64,000 nt of DNA, from the NCBI GenBank assembly GCA_947247005.1, contig OX365952.1:29142222-29206221 (forward strand), given 5' to 3'. Made by a program: the position numbers and the translations under genes. The notes beneath the pieces are model-generated. The model ran no database searches. It was not told the DNA's origin and saw nothing but the letters and a program-made list of their open reading frames with translations. Each line of letters begins with the position of its first letter. Within the stretch, counting starts at the first letter, position 1. Of this stretch, positions 25,401 to 40,400 are shown piece by piece. Source of the stretch: Spisula solida (lineage: Eukaryota; Mollusca; Bivalvia; Venerida; Mactridae).

Positions 25401-28400
25401 TTGAAAGGTCTGGCTGCATTAATGAAGTGTATAGCACGTAAGTTCATCTTTAAACCTGATCCAACGATATTATACTGACAATGGAATGAAAGACGCATAC
25501 TTAGATCATATACACACCGTTCAACCCGATAACGTGTAGTCGGTTGATATCAGGTATTAGGTATGACTCAAAAAGCCTCACGGTACTTTCAGAAAAGTGG
25601 TATAATTTTAGTTTATATATTAATATGTCATGATCTACAAGATCAAACGCCTTACTCAAATCTAGAAACACCGCTCCAACATATTTTCCCGAGTCTATGT
25701 CCTTCAACCAAGTATCTATTAAACGTATAAGTGCTGTTTGACAAGAATGTTTCTTCCTAAAACCAGATTGCGTTTGATGTAAAACATTGCTAGTTTCAAA
25801 GTATTCATGGAGCTGTGTTGCAATATGTCGCTCGAATACCTTTGATATAGTTGATAATATTGATATTGGTCTATAATTACAAGGGTTTGTCTTTTCACCC
25901 TGTTTAAAAATAGGTATGACAAAAGCTTCCTTTAGCGAGTCTGGAAAAATACTATGATTTATACTAGTATAACGATCATATTGTTCTAAGTTTTAGAATT
26001 GTTAGGATGCGTCAATTCACGTCTTTGTAATTATTATTTACATAATTGTAAATCAGATCGGATGATGTTGGTCTAGAGAAGGGAGTTTATTTGCATGGCA
26101 CAGAATACTTGACTTATATCACACCGTTCAACCCGATAACGTGTAGTCGGTTGATATCACATCGAACATCGCGCGACTTTGAGGCGGAAGTAAGTATTGC
26201 TTGTATTTATATTCATTTTGCAGGTTTCGAACAAAACGAAGTGTGCACATCTAATCGCTGTTGAAAGAGGTATCAGTACACAAAATTCTGAGCAAAACCG
26301 TGTTATATTGAGGGAGAAATCACGGAAAATGTGTGCGATTTTTCAAGAAAAACGCGTTGTTTGAAACTTCCACCCACCACAAGGCATTTTTAAACAAAAC
26401 CGAACCCATTTACTTAGTCCATAACAAAAATTAATCCATTCCCCGTCTGTATGCAAAATTCAACCCTTGTAATCCTTTTATTCGCTGAGATATTCGAGTA
26501 TAAACTTGACATGGTGCAATATTTCGATAACCTCGTAGGCCGTTGATGATGAAACAAAGATAACCTCGTAGTCCGAAATAACGGTAGAGATGATATCAAC
26601 GTAGTCGGACATAGTGAATTCTAATCGAACCGTTTATGAAACGCAATAACAGAGGAATAATTATACTCAGATGGCCAATGTAATTATTAGATTTCTGTAA
26701 TTTACTATTTTTGAACATTATCATAAACCAACAATATATGTATCAGGATAAGCTGATGAGATTGTGAAAGCGGGTTATCAATACAGCTTTCAAAATGTAT
26801 TTACGAAGGTACTAGTATATACAAAAGTAATATCACTGATGCTAGTAAATCGCATACAATGTTAATAATGCACCACAATTTACATGAATATATTTGCCAA
26901 ATTTCACAAAAGAATGCATTTTACAGTTACATGCTAACAGACATCGCATGTAGTCTGACGTCAACGACGTCATAATGACATTTCTTCCGCGAACCTTACT
27001 ACACCTGAAGCTTCCATCACTGGGTTTCTTCGTCTTTAAAAAATGTACTATCCATTTGACACTCACTTACTGCATGTTCGACTCATAACAGTCCTACAAC
27101 TAGAATCTACTAACTTATTCTCGATGATCGTAGGATTAAACGTCAAGCTGCTTTGACGGCGCCAAAGATACCAAATCATAGTGTTCTTGTCAGATTTACC
27201 ACATTCCAGTCTTCCGGCCCTCAGTTGAAAATGATTGATCATTTTCGTCCCTTAAAAGCTTTAATCACATGTACACGAGGCTACGTTGTCGCAGCTGTAA
27301 CGTGAAGTATCTGAAGCTGTCTTTCACAACTTGTATGACAAACGCATTACTACTGGTAGAATGTTTCATTTATTTCGCTCAGCAATTGGTGCGTTAACAA
27401 CACTGAAATTTCAGCAACAGACAACAGAAAGTTGTTACGATTTGACGAGTTATTTTAATGGCATAATGCCTAAAAGAAACTTATAAATATGAAAAAGTGT
27501 CGTTATTTTGGTGTGCGGCGACATGACGTCATTGGTATATTTTGAATACTAATATATTCAATAACGATAATCAAATAATACAACACGTTTCATGTTGATC
27601 AGAATTTAATTACATTTGTACTATGTACATGTAGTTTAACACAATTAAAATATAATCCTTGAATGTCCGTGCTTATCCGTACAATCAGAAATATTGTTTT
27701 GATTAATCAAAACATTCGTACTGTACAACAACGAAAACACACGAAGATAAACTCGTAGTATAAATGGATTATTTAGGTTGGTCACTTGTTTACATAACAT
27801 TATATGTACATAAACATTGTAATTTCTCTTATTAAAGTCTTATTTTAACATATAGTATGTGTATTAGTGTGAAGCTTAGTGAATAAGGTATGGGTTTTCA
27901 CTGCCTTTTTCTCCAATCAAAATGTTTAAAACATTAAAACTACAATGTTATGATATTGCAATGTTTGTATACAAGTGACAGACCTATACTGTAGTTCGTG
28001 CTAGATAATGTGGCAGTCTAGTCTATTTCACTACAGGCAATACACGATACTGATAACAGATAACTTTAAAAGAATGTAATTGTTTGTTGTTTGTGCGTTT
28101 CGTTAAATACCATGCATGTAGAAACCGTTAAAATACATACTTAATATGGACTAGTGTTCATTTACTTTTCATACTAGTATGAATGCCTTGTACAGCCAAT
28201 CCTTTACCATCCAGTGAACGACGAAATTTAACATTTAACATAGACATTTACCCAGGCCATTACATTGGTTGCCCTTATCGTCATGCTTGACTAATTGCAA
28301 TATAATGTAAGCACTAAATAATTGTGAGTATTTATGTATGTTGTAATAGCTCAGATGGTAAAGCACAGGAATTGTAACTGAGCGATTCAAGTTCAAGCCT

Positions 28401-31400
28401 TCAAATAAGTGTTTTTGAAATTCATCACAATAATTTTAATATTATTTTTTATATTCTCTTTGTGAGTAGGGCCTATTTAGAATTTGTTAATTATATACTT
28501 TTCTTTTGTTTTAGCGTGTTCGTGATAATAATTATATTTTTAAATTCAGTTCAACTTATATGGCAAGAACATAAATAATCATTACAATACAAACGAATCA
28601 TCACTTAATCGGCTGTATTAGGGTCTGAGTTACTGTCACACTAAGACGCTGTATATGTGGCTTCGTCGCTAGATGAAGTGGCTCCAGTAAATCTTCGATG
28701 GCTATATCTAGCGTCCAATATTGTTCTTCAATTGCCTTAGCATGATTACAACAATGTGACCATTTTTTAGCCGTTTAACTTAAAAGCATCGTTCAACAGG
28801 GACGGAACATCTGATAGCTGGAATGTCTTTTAAATTTATTAAGATGAAAAAAAAAGAAAAAGAATGCATATATCTTGACAAGATTTCGAACCCACAGCCA
28901 AAAATACTGACGGAGTTAATCTACACACTAAACCTCTCGGCTACAAAGTATATTCTATGTGATGAGTGGTTAAAATTATTTATAATACCAAACCTTGACC
29001 ATGGTACACCTAATTCAATAAATTGACATAGTCCAAAACAGAAAACATTGTGTCACGTGACTGCCACATTATCCTGCACGGACTATGATTAAACGGACTG
29101 TACGAGGGGCATTCTGAAAGTTCTGATAACTGGGTGATAACTTTTCATTGGTTGGTCAGAATGTTTTCAAGTGAACATTTTCTGAAAGATACAACCTTCC
29201 TCCACCGAAAACATATCATGATATTAATATCAGGGATTTTGAAATTCATCTATATGCCGTTGTACATGAAGGTATATAACCCAATGGATTATCGACACAA
29301 TGTGTCATATTGGTCGTTGGAAGGGACAACATTATTGTTAATAATTTATATAATTTAAATCTAATTCGTTTAGGAGTTACACATAGTATATATTATATTA
29401 CCGAGGATCTAACAACAAATGGAAATTGTTGTTCTAACAGTATAAATGACTTTAGATGTACATGGAAAAGACCATGACACAAATGCTCTTGAAAATAGCC
29501 ATGTTACCGGAAATACGCAATTTACAGGTCATTGCATTGTACTGCTGGACGTGTTACATGAGAATATAAAAAGTGCGGCCGTTTTGAACATACATATGCT
29601 AATTATATTCCCACTAAATACGAATTCTGAAATATTTATAATTTCGACTGTACAGCAGCTTAAATGATATAACCACGTGGCCCAAAACACGTGTTTTAGA
29701 TTTATGACGTCATATCCTCGAAATATCATTTCGAGAAACAAAACAAAATACATGTTTCCATAATTTGAAGTAAGTACAATTAATTAAACCATAAGAACAA
29801 GGATTATTGATATCTTTATTACATGTATAAGGGTATCCCGTTACCCCACCAACTTTCTAAAATCATGGGTAGGGCACAATATTTTTCTCCAAATTCAAAC
29901 TATATGAATAATACATTTATAACGTCCCCCGAATGAAAATACACATTCAAATCTATAAAATTTGACTTATTTAGAGTAGCTGATAGTCCATAAACGTATC
30001 GTATGTCTTGAATTAAGTAGGGGCTATAGTGGTAAAATGGTCTCTTTTATGGGTTGTATATATTGCTGTTATTTTATTATTAACTTCAATTTCTTTTAAT
30101 AACGTTATGGTATTAGAAAGTACTGTTATGCATTTTTCAAATAATATCAAATGTATTTCAATTAGCCTCAATGATACTTCAACAGTGCGCTCTGAAATAT
30201 ACATGGGGCCAATGCAACGCGATTCCCTCGCGTATTTAAGAGGTATTTCAGTCAATACCCCAAACCATGTATTGCTTGAATATCAATAAATTATATATCC
30301 TCAGATATAAAATAATAACTTTGCTATGAGTGTCTCGCTAAAAGACTGATCTTTTAGAAAATGTTCACTTTAAAAATTCTGACCAACCAATGTAAAGTTA
30401 TCACTCAGTTATCAGAACTTTCAGAATGCCCCTCGTATGTCAATTGTGCCCAACTATATGTTTTGATACAGTTTTTATGAATCTACGCCTATATACAAAG
30501 ACACCGGGGGAAGCAGTGGCATTGATTTTCGATAAACCCACTAATAGGATAATAAATAAACATTATCTGAATATTTAAAAAACGAACAACTAAATGGCTA
30601 TCCACGGATAGCCCTTGCAGAAACTTGAGGATGTGTGTAAATGATGGTATGCTTTGACATCGTGGAACTGGAATTATCTGATCGAGTTAACCGACATTGT
30701 ACACCTGCGTGTGATGTAGTGAAACTGTTTTATTTGGAAATGTTTAGATTTTGTCCTAGATACGAAAGTGAAAGTAGGGTTGGGTAAAGTCCGAATTGAA
30801 CACTACACTCATGTTTTCACTGAAGGCATATCGAGATTATTTGCAAATAAAATATAGACATTTACATTCCATGAGTACACAAATGTTCCATAGCATCTAT
30901 ATGTGAGTGGTCATACATATATATGCTGCTCAAGATGCAGAAGCTTTTGTTCTACTCATGCAAATTGATAGTCGGCTAAACAACGTGTGCAGTATATGTA
31001 TTCGTAGCATCGATCCTACATTGCTGTTATTAAAGTTACGCATTTCTTGATTATGTATCAGGGTAGAGAATTTTGGAATATTCAAGGTAGTTCCCCGTAT
31101 ACAGTTTATTCTTAGGTTGTTTTAACGTGACAGCATCGACGTTCAAGCCGATAATGAGTTCTAGTTCTTAATACTGTTCTTCAAATGTCATAGTTTTTGC
31201 CCGAAATCCCTCACCTGATATCAATTGCGCGGACAAATACACATTTGCAACCTGGGTGTAATTATTCTTCTGTTATTGCGTTTCATAAACGGTTCGATTA
31301 GAATTCGCTAAGTCCGACTACGTTGATATCATTTCTACCGTTATTTCGGACTACGAGGTTATCTTTGTTTCATCATCAACGGACTACGAGGTTATCCAAA

Positions 31401-34400
31401 TCATTGCACCATGTCAAGTTTATACTCGAATATCTCAGCGAATAAAAGGATTACAAGGGTTGAATTTTGCATACAACCGGGGAATGGATTAATTTTTGTT
31501 ATGGACTAAGTAAATGGGTTCGGTTTTGTTTAAAAATGCCTTGTGGTGGGTGGAAGTTTCAAACAACGCGTTTTTCTTGAAAAATCGCACACATTTTCCG
31601 TGATTTCTCCCTCAATATAACACGGTTTTGCTCAGAATTTTGTGTACTGATACCTCTTTCAACAGCGATTAGATGTGCACACTTCGTTTTGTTCGAAACC
31701 TGCAAAATGAATATAAATACAAGCAATACTTACTTCCGCCTCAAAGTCGCGCGACGTTCGATGTGATATCAACCGACTACACGTTATCGGGTTGAACGGT
31801 GTGATATAAGTCAAGTATTCTGTGCCATGCAAATAAACTCCCTTCTCTAGACCAACATCATCCGATCTGATTTATAATTATGTAAATAATAATTACAAAG
31901 ACGTGAATTGACGCATCCTAACAATTCTAAAACTTAGAACAATATGATCGTTATACTAGTATAAATCATAGTATTTTTCCAGACTCGCTAAAGGAAGCTT
32001 TTGTCATACCTATTTTTAAACAGGGTGAAAAGACAAACCCTTGTAATTATAGACCAATATCAATATTATCAACTATATCAAAGGTATTCGAGCGACATAT
32101 TGCAACACAGCTCCATGAATACTTTGAAACTAGCAATGTTTTACATCAAACGCAATCTGGTTTTAGGAAGAAACACTCTTGTCAAACAGCACTTATACGT
32201 TTAATAGATACTTGGTTGAAGGACATAGACTCGGGAAAATATGTTGGAGCGGTGTTTCTAGATTTGAGTAAGGCGTTTGATCTTGTAGATCATGACATAT
32301 TAATATATAAACTAAAATTATACCACTTTTCTGAAAGTACCGTGAGGCTTTTTGAGTCATACCTAAGTAACAGGAAACAATGTATTAAGGTAAATAATTG
32401 TTATTCCGAAACTTTAAATACAAAATCGGATGTTCCTCAAGGGTCTATTCTTGGACCTCTTCTTTTCTTAATTTACATCAATGACATCGGATTGAAAACA
32501 ACGATGGCTAATATTGACATATATGCAGATGATTCAACCCTTTTTAGCTCACATCACAATATTGAAGATATAGAACTTAATATTCAACTAAACTTGAATA
32601 ATATCAACAAATGGTGTGATATTAATAACATGGCTTTAAATCCGTCTAAAACTAAATGCATGGTACTTAGTTCTTACAATAAATTAAAAAATGCAAAGGA
32701 AATGAAATTGTACATAAATAATATGCAAATTAAAAATGTAGAAACCCAAAAAGTACTTGGTATATATATTGACAACACACTGTCGTGGAAATATCAGATA
32801 AACAGTGTCTCAAAGAAACTTAACTCTAAAATAGCTTTATTGAAACAAATACGGTACTATTTAACTGATGAGATGCAACAAATGTTTTATAATTCTTATA
32901 TTATGCCAACATTTGATTATATTTGTACTATATGGGGAAAGGGAACTAGATCTAAAATAGAAATCAACAGAATCACAAAAATTCAAAAACGAGCAGCCAG
33001 AATTATTTTAAGAAAACCTGTTCGAACAAATACAAACGTCATGTTTAATGATTTACAGTGGCTAAATTTTGAGAACAGATGTGCATATCATATTGGGCTA
33101 CTTGTTTTTAAATGTCGACATGGTTTAGTACCTAAATATATGTCTGAATTTGTAACTTTTTCATCTAACAATACGTACAATTTGCGCTCGATTGAACGGA
33201 ATGATCTTGTTCAACCGAGACCAAGGACAAACTATTTAAAGGACACATTTGCATTTAAAGGATCTCAAATATGGAATAATACTCCACACAATATCAGACA
33301 AAGCAATTCTTTAAAAACATTTAAAACCAAATATAAGAAATTGCTCCTAGAAAGACAAAATAATTGAGACTCGTAAAACTATGTATTGTTTGTACATTGT
33401 ATATTTATATTTAGTCTCTTCATCAAACGAATAGTTCATTGTTAATGTATGTTATTATGCATGAATGTGAGTCATAGTAAAATAATTCAAGTGAGTGTTT
33501 GTCGGAAATGTATACATGTATGTTTTTGTTTTGATTTTGATTTATTCTTGTTAAAATGTTATTTCAACGAAGGCCGCATTGGAAATAAGTGTATATATTA
33601 TGTATGTAACTAAATGTGTTTTCACCTTCGGTAAATAAAGTCTTTATTATTATTATTGTTTCCCAGACGGCAGTGATACAAGTATCAAATATACATCGAT
33701 CACGTGATCAACTTCATTATGCTTTTTGTAACCCGAGAGATGTCCTGTTCAAGTATTTCCGCGACTTTAACAATGCGATCGAATTGTGTCTATGCAATTG
33801 TGTTTATAGTAATGTATGAAGAAATATAAACAATCATTGTAAAATGCTATGGATGCTTCATTGCTCTGGCTCACTTAAAGGTCAAACAGTTACCACCGAT
33901 ACACTTAGCATCGAGAGTAACGCGAATAATAGTGTATATGTACGAGATGGGGATGATGATAATATAATATTGTAAGAAATCAAGTTCGGTTATTTTATTC
34001 AGTGTTGATTTATTTGCAAACGTTTCATTCGTTTATAAAGTGGGTCAAAAATCAAGTTTGACAGCTTACGCTGAATAATAAGGTTGTTGCGTATTAAAGT
34101 TCTCTCCCATGGATTGATAATAGACTAAGTATACTTTTGGGGTTATAAAGTCACCAATTTACATTTTGGTTTTTATTAGTGGTTTACACATATATCCAAA
34201 CATAAATGACAAAATATATCGTTTATATATTTTTAAAACAATTATTTTGCGCTCCGGCGACATTTTCCATTTTTATTACTTGGGGGAATCCCCCCCCCCC
34301 CCAAGTATTGCTTATACATACCAATTCAGAAATCACTACAATTTTAATCATGTAATTTCTCAACAACCAATTCATCAGAGCAAGAAACAAGTTCGAGTTA

Positions 34401-37400
34401 ATCTCAACCAAAATCATAATTTTCTATAATTTTTAAGAACATTTGTCTATGGCGATTGAATTATTTATTATTTCTTTTTATTGCGAGAAATTTTGAAATG
34501 TTTGTTTCTGTGAGGTAATGTAATTGTGTAAATAAATTCCTACGCACTGTAAAATGTTTTGAGGGGTGATAAAAATGTCACTATTGAAGTAAACGGTTAG
34601 GCAGACGAAAATTACAGTTTGTGGTTTCATAGTGTTCATATAACAGTTTAGCTAAAAACTCCTATCATAGTGTGTGCTTATTTTCACTATTTACAATAGT
34701 TAGCATTCGTTAATACATGTAGTAATATGAACAAATGCAGTGCATCCAAGTAGGGGATTACCCATCAGGTCTTTGGTTCATCTGGCAGAGGAAAAAATGA
34801 CCAAGGAATGTGTTTGCTCCCATTGAGACTATAGGATCAGAACCACATAGAAGGGATAGCGAAAAAATGCTTAGTCATTTATCATGCTTGCTATAAAGTT
34901 CAGGCTTCGTGAAAACTTTAAAAGCCTGTCAGTCATTCGGACTGTTAGAAAGAAAAATGTTGTTAGTCTGAACAAAGATCTATACACATTTAGATCTTTG
35001 TTCAGACTAACAACATTTTTCTTTCTAACATTTTTTAGCCCGATTGAAATGAAAATGGGTCTTTGGATAATGCATGTTTTTAATTTGTTTAATTCTAGGT
35101 CCACTAAATTCAGGGGTAACTAATTTAAAAATGCATTTTTAGGTATAAACACAGTTAACAAGTGATTTCAAATAGGCCTAATTTGATAGTTTACCTTTTT
35201 ATAATGGATTTGCATAAGCAAATCAGACTGTACTTTCATTCAAGAGAAAGGCTATTTTCATTTCAACTAATCATATTACCATTAAATATCAAACATCTTT
35301 AATCTTAATCGCCTTTTCATGTTAAATTAACCATGTTGCAAATCGTCAAAACATGGATGCACGCCAATTTTTGTTTCAAAACCTATAAAAAATAGTGTTT
35401 CTCATCTAGGAGACGGGTTGCACAGCAACCATGGAAGGCTGATTTAGTTTTTAAATTTAAAGTGTTTTTGGCATAATATTTATGCTGTCAATCCGTGTTC
35501 GGCATATTTTTTATCATTCTGTTTTCTGATAATTATTGCCATTTCGAGTTTGATCATATTTGCTATTAATATTTCATACTGGAAAAAATAAATAAAAAAA
35601 GATCGGTTCTCAATTCTTGAGCAACAACTTACCTCTGCCGGAAGTTGGATGTGAGATTCAGTCTACCGAATCATTATTTCTGCATCCGGTCTATCAAAAA
35701 AAAAAACAGGTCATAGCCAATGCAAGACTACAACAACAAGCGCGTGTTTTCGCATGTAATCGTTAATGGGGATTAACTTGGCCGCTGCGCGGCCGGGGAT
35801 AAATCCCCTATTAATCGACATTTCATCCATTAAATTACCTCAGATCTTCAGCTAAATAGTTTGCACCTATCGTTGTAACAACCCTTTTCCATACGAATTT
35901 CCCGCCCAGAGTCGGGACCACATATTAGTGGATTTTTCTGTCATCCGCTACATGATTCTTTCGCGCTATTCACACCCTATCTGGTTCGTTTATAATGCAG
36001 CTGTGGAGTTATGGAATTACGACTTAGTGCAGTTTTGGTGCTATTTTTCATATGTTTTGCGCCCATTTATCCGTTATCCAATTACTTATTAACCTGCGGC
36101 CTTGAGCCGCAGGTTATATTGGATTGCCAAAAGTAAAATGACCATGGAGGGGCTCGTGACATGTTCGCAATGGTTTACGATTTCAAAAAAAATATCAAAA
36201 AAAAGAAGCATTTTGTAAGAATGTCGTGAACCAGACTAATTCCATTATTCCATGCGGATAACACTGGTCTTTATCGCATTTCAATAGTTTATTTACCAAA
36301 GAAAGCAGAACTATTCCGAAATTTCACTTTGAACGCGAGACAGCAGGTGTCTGCAGCTGCATAAGATTCCTAGTCAGTAATATATATAGTGGGCAATGCA
36401 CAACATCCCGTAGAGAACACATCGCTAGATTAACAGAAGAATGGTATTGATACATGATAAATTTTTTCTAATTCTTTTGAATTTGTTCATTCGTTCGGCA
36501 CATACATTTAACACAACCAAATAATTGGAGGATAATCGGTATTGTCCGATTTTACATGTATTGGAATTATTTTGACAGAAACATTAATTTAAACTTACAC
36601 CGGAATAAATTCGAATTGCATCCAAACTGCAAAAACCACATCCTAAACAATAAAACTAAATTACCAGTCCGCAGGTCATCACCCGCAGGAAACTATTTGA
36701 CTTGTATTGTTTTTGTTTACTACCGTCTAACATTATTTGTACAGCTGCACGATATTACCATTTACTGTTATTCTTAATTTTTTAAATACCTTTTCTCAGC
36801 TAAACTAGGCCTTTCAGTCCTCCTTTTACAGTTGAAACTAGTTTATTGGATTTGTTATGGGTGGATTGCCTTTATGGGTCCGTTCGGTGAGATCTGAATT
36901 ATGTAAACCCTATATTAATATGAACTAATGCACAGCATATGTAGCGGACTATGTCAGTTGTCCTACATTATTTGTAACATGCTCATCTTGTACTGGATTT
37001 TTTGGTGATGCATAACTTCACAAAAAAATGTTTGGTTACGAAGTTACGAATCTGGAGCAAGCCGTTTCCAAAAGGCGCTACCGAGCGCTTTCCTACGTCT
37101 ATGCAACCTATCGAAGCGGTTCGTTGCACAAGAAAGCGCGCGATAGCGGTTTGATACGAAATATTGGGTACAAAGTAACAAAAGACGATACAAACCTGCT
37201 ATCGTTTGTCAGTCCGAATGAACACGAATAATACACGTTTTTCAATGTGTTTAATTCTAGGTTTACTTAATTCAGGGGTAACTAATTTAAAAATGAATAA
37301 TTAGATATAAACACAGATAACAACTGATTTTTAGGCCTTATTTGATATTTTATCTTTTTTTAATGGGTGGCATGAGCATACCAGATAGTACTTTTGTTCA

Positions 37401-40400
37401 AAAGAAAAGGCTATTTTCATTTCAATTAATCATATTACGATTAAATATCAAACATCTTTAATCTTAATCACCTTTTTTCGTTAAATAAACCCTGCAAATC
37501 GTCACAACATAAAAGAGATTTAGACGGAAAATTACGCGTTTTATTGTATCCAATAACGACAACAACAACATGTAATTAGTTTTCGCGACCTTCATCCCGC
37601 GAATATTTTTTGACGATTTTGGAGGGATTTTTTAATTACAATAACCTACAACTACGATGTGGATTATCACCGTCCGGTCTAGATACGTAAATACCCGAAA
37701 CGGACTTTAATTAATTGTATTGCAAACTTTGCGATGGGAAATAACCGAAACATGTGTCTTTTTCATTAGATTTTCTTAAGATTGGTTGATATTTCGCGCA
37801 TATGAACGATTCCCGCTCGACTTACTTCGTTATCTCAGAGTAATCATGTGTCTCATAACAGTTTGTAGCTTCGTTTATGCACTGAAAATGTTAAAATTTC
37901 CTTCCGAAGTGGGCAAAAAAATGGCTGCCTTTTTTGTGTCCAAACATTTAGGAAATAGCCCTCCCCATAAATACCCGAAACGGACTTTAATTAATTGTAT
38001 TGCAAACTTTGCGATGGAAAATAACCGAAACTTGTATCTTTTTCATTAGATTTTCTTAAGATTGGTTGATATTTCGCGTATATGAACGATTCCCGCTCGA
38101 CTTAATTCGTTATCTCAGAGTAATTATGTGTCTCATAACAGTTTGTAGCATCGTTTATGCACTGAAAATGTTAAAATTTCCTTCCGAAGTGGGCAAAAAA
38201 ATGGCTGCCTTTTTTGTGTCCAAACATTTAGGAAATAGCCCTCCCCATAAATACCCGAAACGGACTTTAATTAATTGTATTGCAAACTTTGCGATGGAAA
38301 ATAACCGAAACTTGTATCTTTTTCATTAGATTTTCTTAAGATTGGTTGATATTTCGCGTATATGAACGATTCCCGCTCGACTTAATTCGTTATCTCAGAG
38401 TAATTATGTGTCTCATAACAGTTTGTAGCATCGTTTATGCACTGAAAATGTTAAAATTTCCTTCCGAAGTGGGCAAAAAAATGGCTGCCTTTTTTGTGTC
38501 CAAACATTTAGGAAATAGCCCTCCCCATATAAAAAGATTGGTTGCATAGCAACCAGCAACCATGGAAGACTGATAATTATTTTATTTTCTAGACAGGGGC
38601 CTACGCTAGTTTTTGGAATATTTTTAAACATCATTAAAAAATCAAAGAAAATTATGAGCTGCTGAATATCGCATTTTAATTTTTTTTGTTATTCTATTAG
38701 CAGCCATTTTCTAGTATCTTTGCTTCAGTGCGGGATTTTTACACAAATTTTTAGATCCATTAGTGAATTCAAACTCTGACAAAACCACGTGCACACGTGT
38801 TATCGTAAAGCGGAACGACATCCGCAGGCCTTGCGGCCTGCGTATTGTCCGCTATAACCAAGAATTGAGATATCTCCCAAGTATTAGTACTACAGTACTT
38901 TGATTAAAACTGGCGTTATTTACATGTATTTACATATTTAGAAACTAGATAGCTTTATCTTTATAATGATGTAAGGAACTAGAGAATTGAAAATAAACAG
39001 ATGGGCCATGTAATTCGAACAAGATCGCATAGTGCCTGGGAATACACACTCTCTTTACATTGACTGGTTTTCCGTGTTTACAAATGAATAACAAGGTAGT
39101 TAAATTACAAAAAGATAATATTATGTCAGACAAGGGAAGGCAGCACTCAACTTAAACTAGCCGAGCACAGAAAACATTAAAAACAGGGACAATGCAAGAG
39201 GGCCCAAAGGGCCCTAGGAAGCTCACCTGTTACCTAGTTCTTGATCCAATATAACAATTGACCTAGACGTTGTTGAGATGATCATTGTAACCAAGCTTCA
39301 TAAATATTAAGCTAAAATGGTGACTACACATGGATTTCCTATTTTTTACACAGTGACCTATTTTTTACCCAAGGTGACCCATATCAAATTTGGCCTAGAT
39401 TTCGTTAAGATAACCATTAGGCCAAAATTGTGACCTCTGGTAACTATACAATGTTTTCTATGATTTGACCTTGTGACATAGTTTTTGACCCCGGATGACC
39501 CAATACATCTTGACATAGATCTTGCTGAGATGATCATTGTGACCAAGTTTAATAAAGATTATGTCAAAATTATGACCTCTAGTGTCTACACAAGGGTTTT
39601 CTATGATTTGACTTTGTGACCTTGTTTGTAACCCCAAATTACCCAATATCGATCTTGACCGAGAACTAGTTGTGATGATCATTATGACCAGCTTTCATAA
39701 AGATAAGGTCAAAATTGTGACCTCTAGTGACTACACACGGTTTTTGTATGATTTGACCTTGTGACCTAGTTTTTTACCCCGGATGACCCAATATCGAACT
39801 TGACCTAGATTTAGTTGAGATGATCATTATGACCAAGCTTCATAAAGATAAGGCCAAAATTGTGACCTCTAGTGTCTACACAAGCAAATTGTTGACGGAC
39901 GACAGACGAAGAGTGATCACAAACCCTCACTCTGTCACTTTGTGACAGGTGAGCTAAAACACATATAACACATACAAGGCACAACATATTAATTACTGGT
40001 TATTTCTTAAACATCTCAAGTAACTTTCCGAATCATAGAGGTAGGGGAGATCACTGTGTATAGTTCTACACCAGTCAAAACGGTCCGTACGGAATTTATC
40101 GCTACTGCGTACGCCAGATAATGGCGTATTTTTAAGTAGCTTAATCAGTATTCCACATAAGACGGCGCGTTTCCCGCTCTGTCAACAAGGTAGACATTGG
40201 ATTATAAACACAATAATATAAACGTCACTGTCAGGTATCCCTGGACTGATAGTACTATGGTTGTTGTTGGGTTTGCGTCGTATCCAACATAACAAACTAA
40301 AGTGCATCCAGGATAATGTAAAGTTTACAAACATGAATCGGTTTGGTCAACTGTTGAAACATTGGTTTACAAATTACTTTAATAAACCTATATGGTTAGT

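Larger units (their letters stand above)
26669..29100. other. Intron sequence between the inverted arms
   Basis: No gene or array. Two tRNA-like segments (28337-28408, 28874-28951) are listed separately. Confidence 0.4.

Noticed and set aside
33881..33971. Possible exon encoding TVTTDTLSIESNANN
   Set aside because: Splice-like ends and an open phase 1, but it exits in phase 2 and cannot join exon 6 in phase 1; no homology seen.
37786..38549. Three 87/67-codon frames as a tandem gene family
   Set aside because: They lie in a 280-bp tandem repeat with no start context, no known domain, and flanks shared with non-coding repeats.
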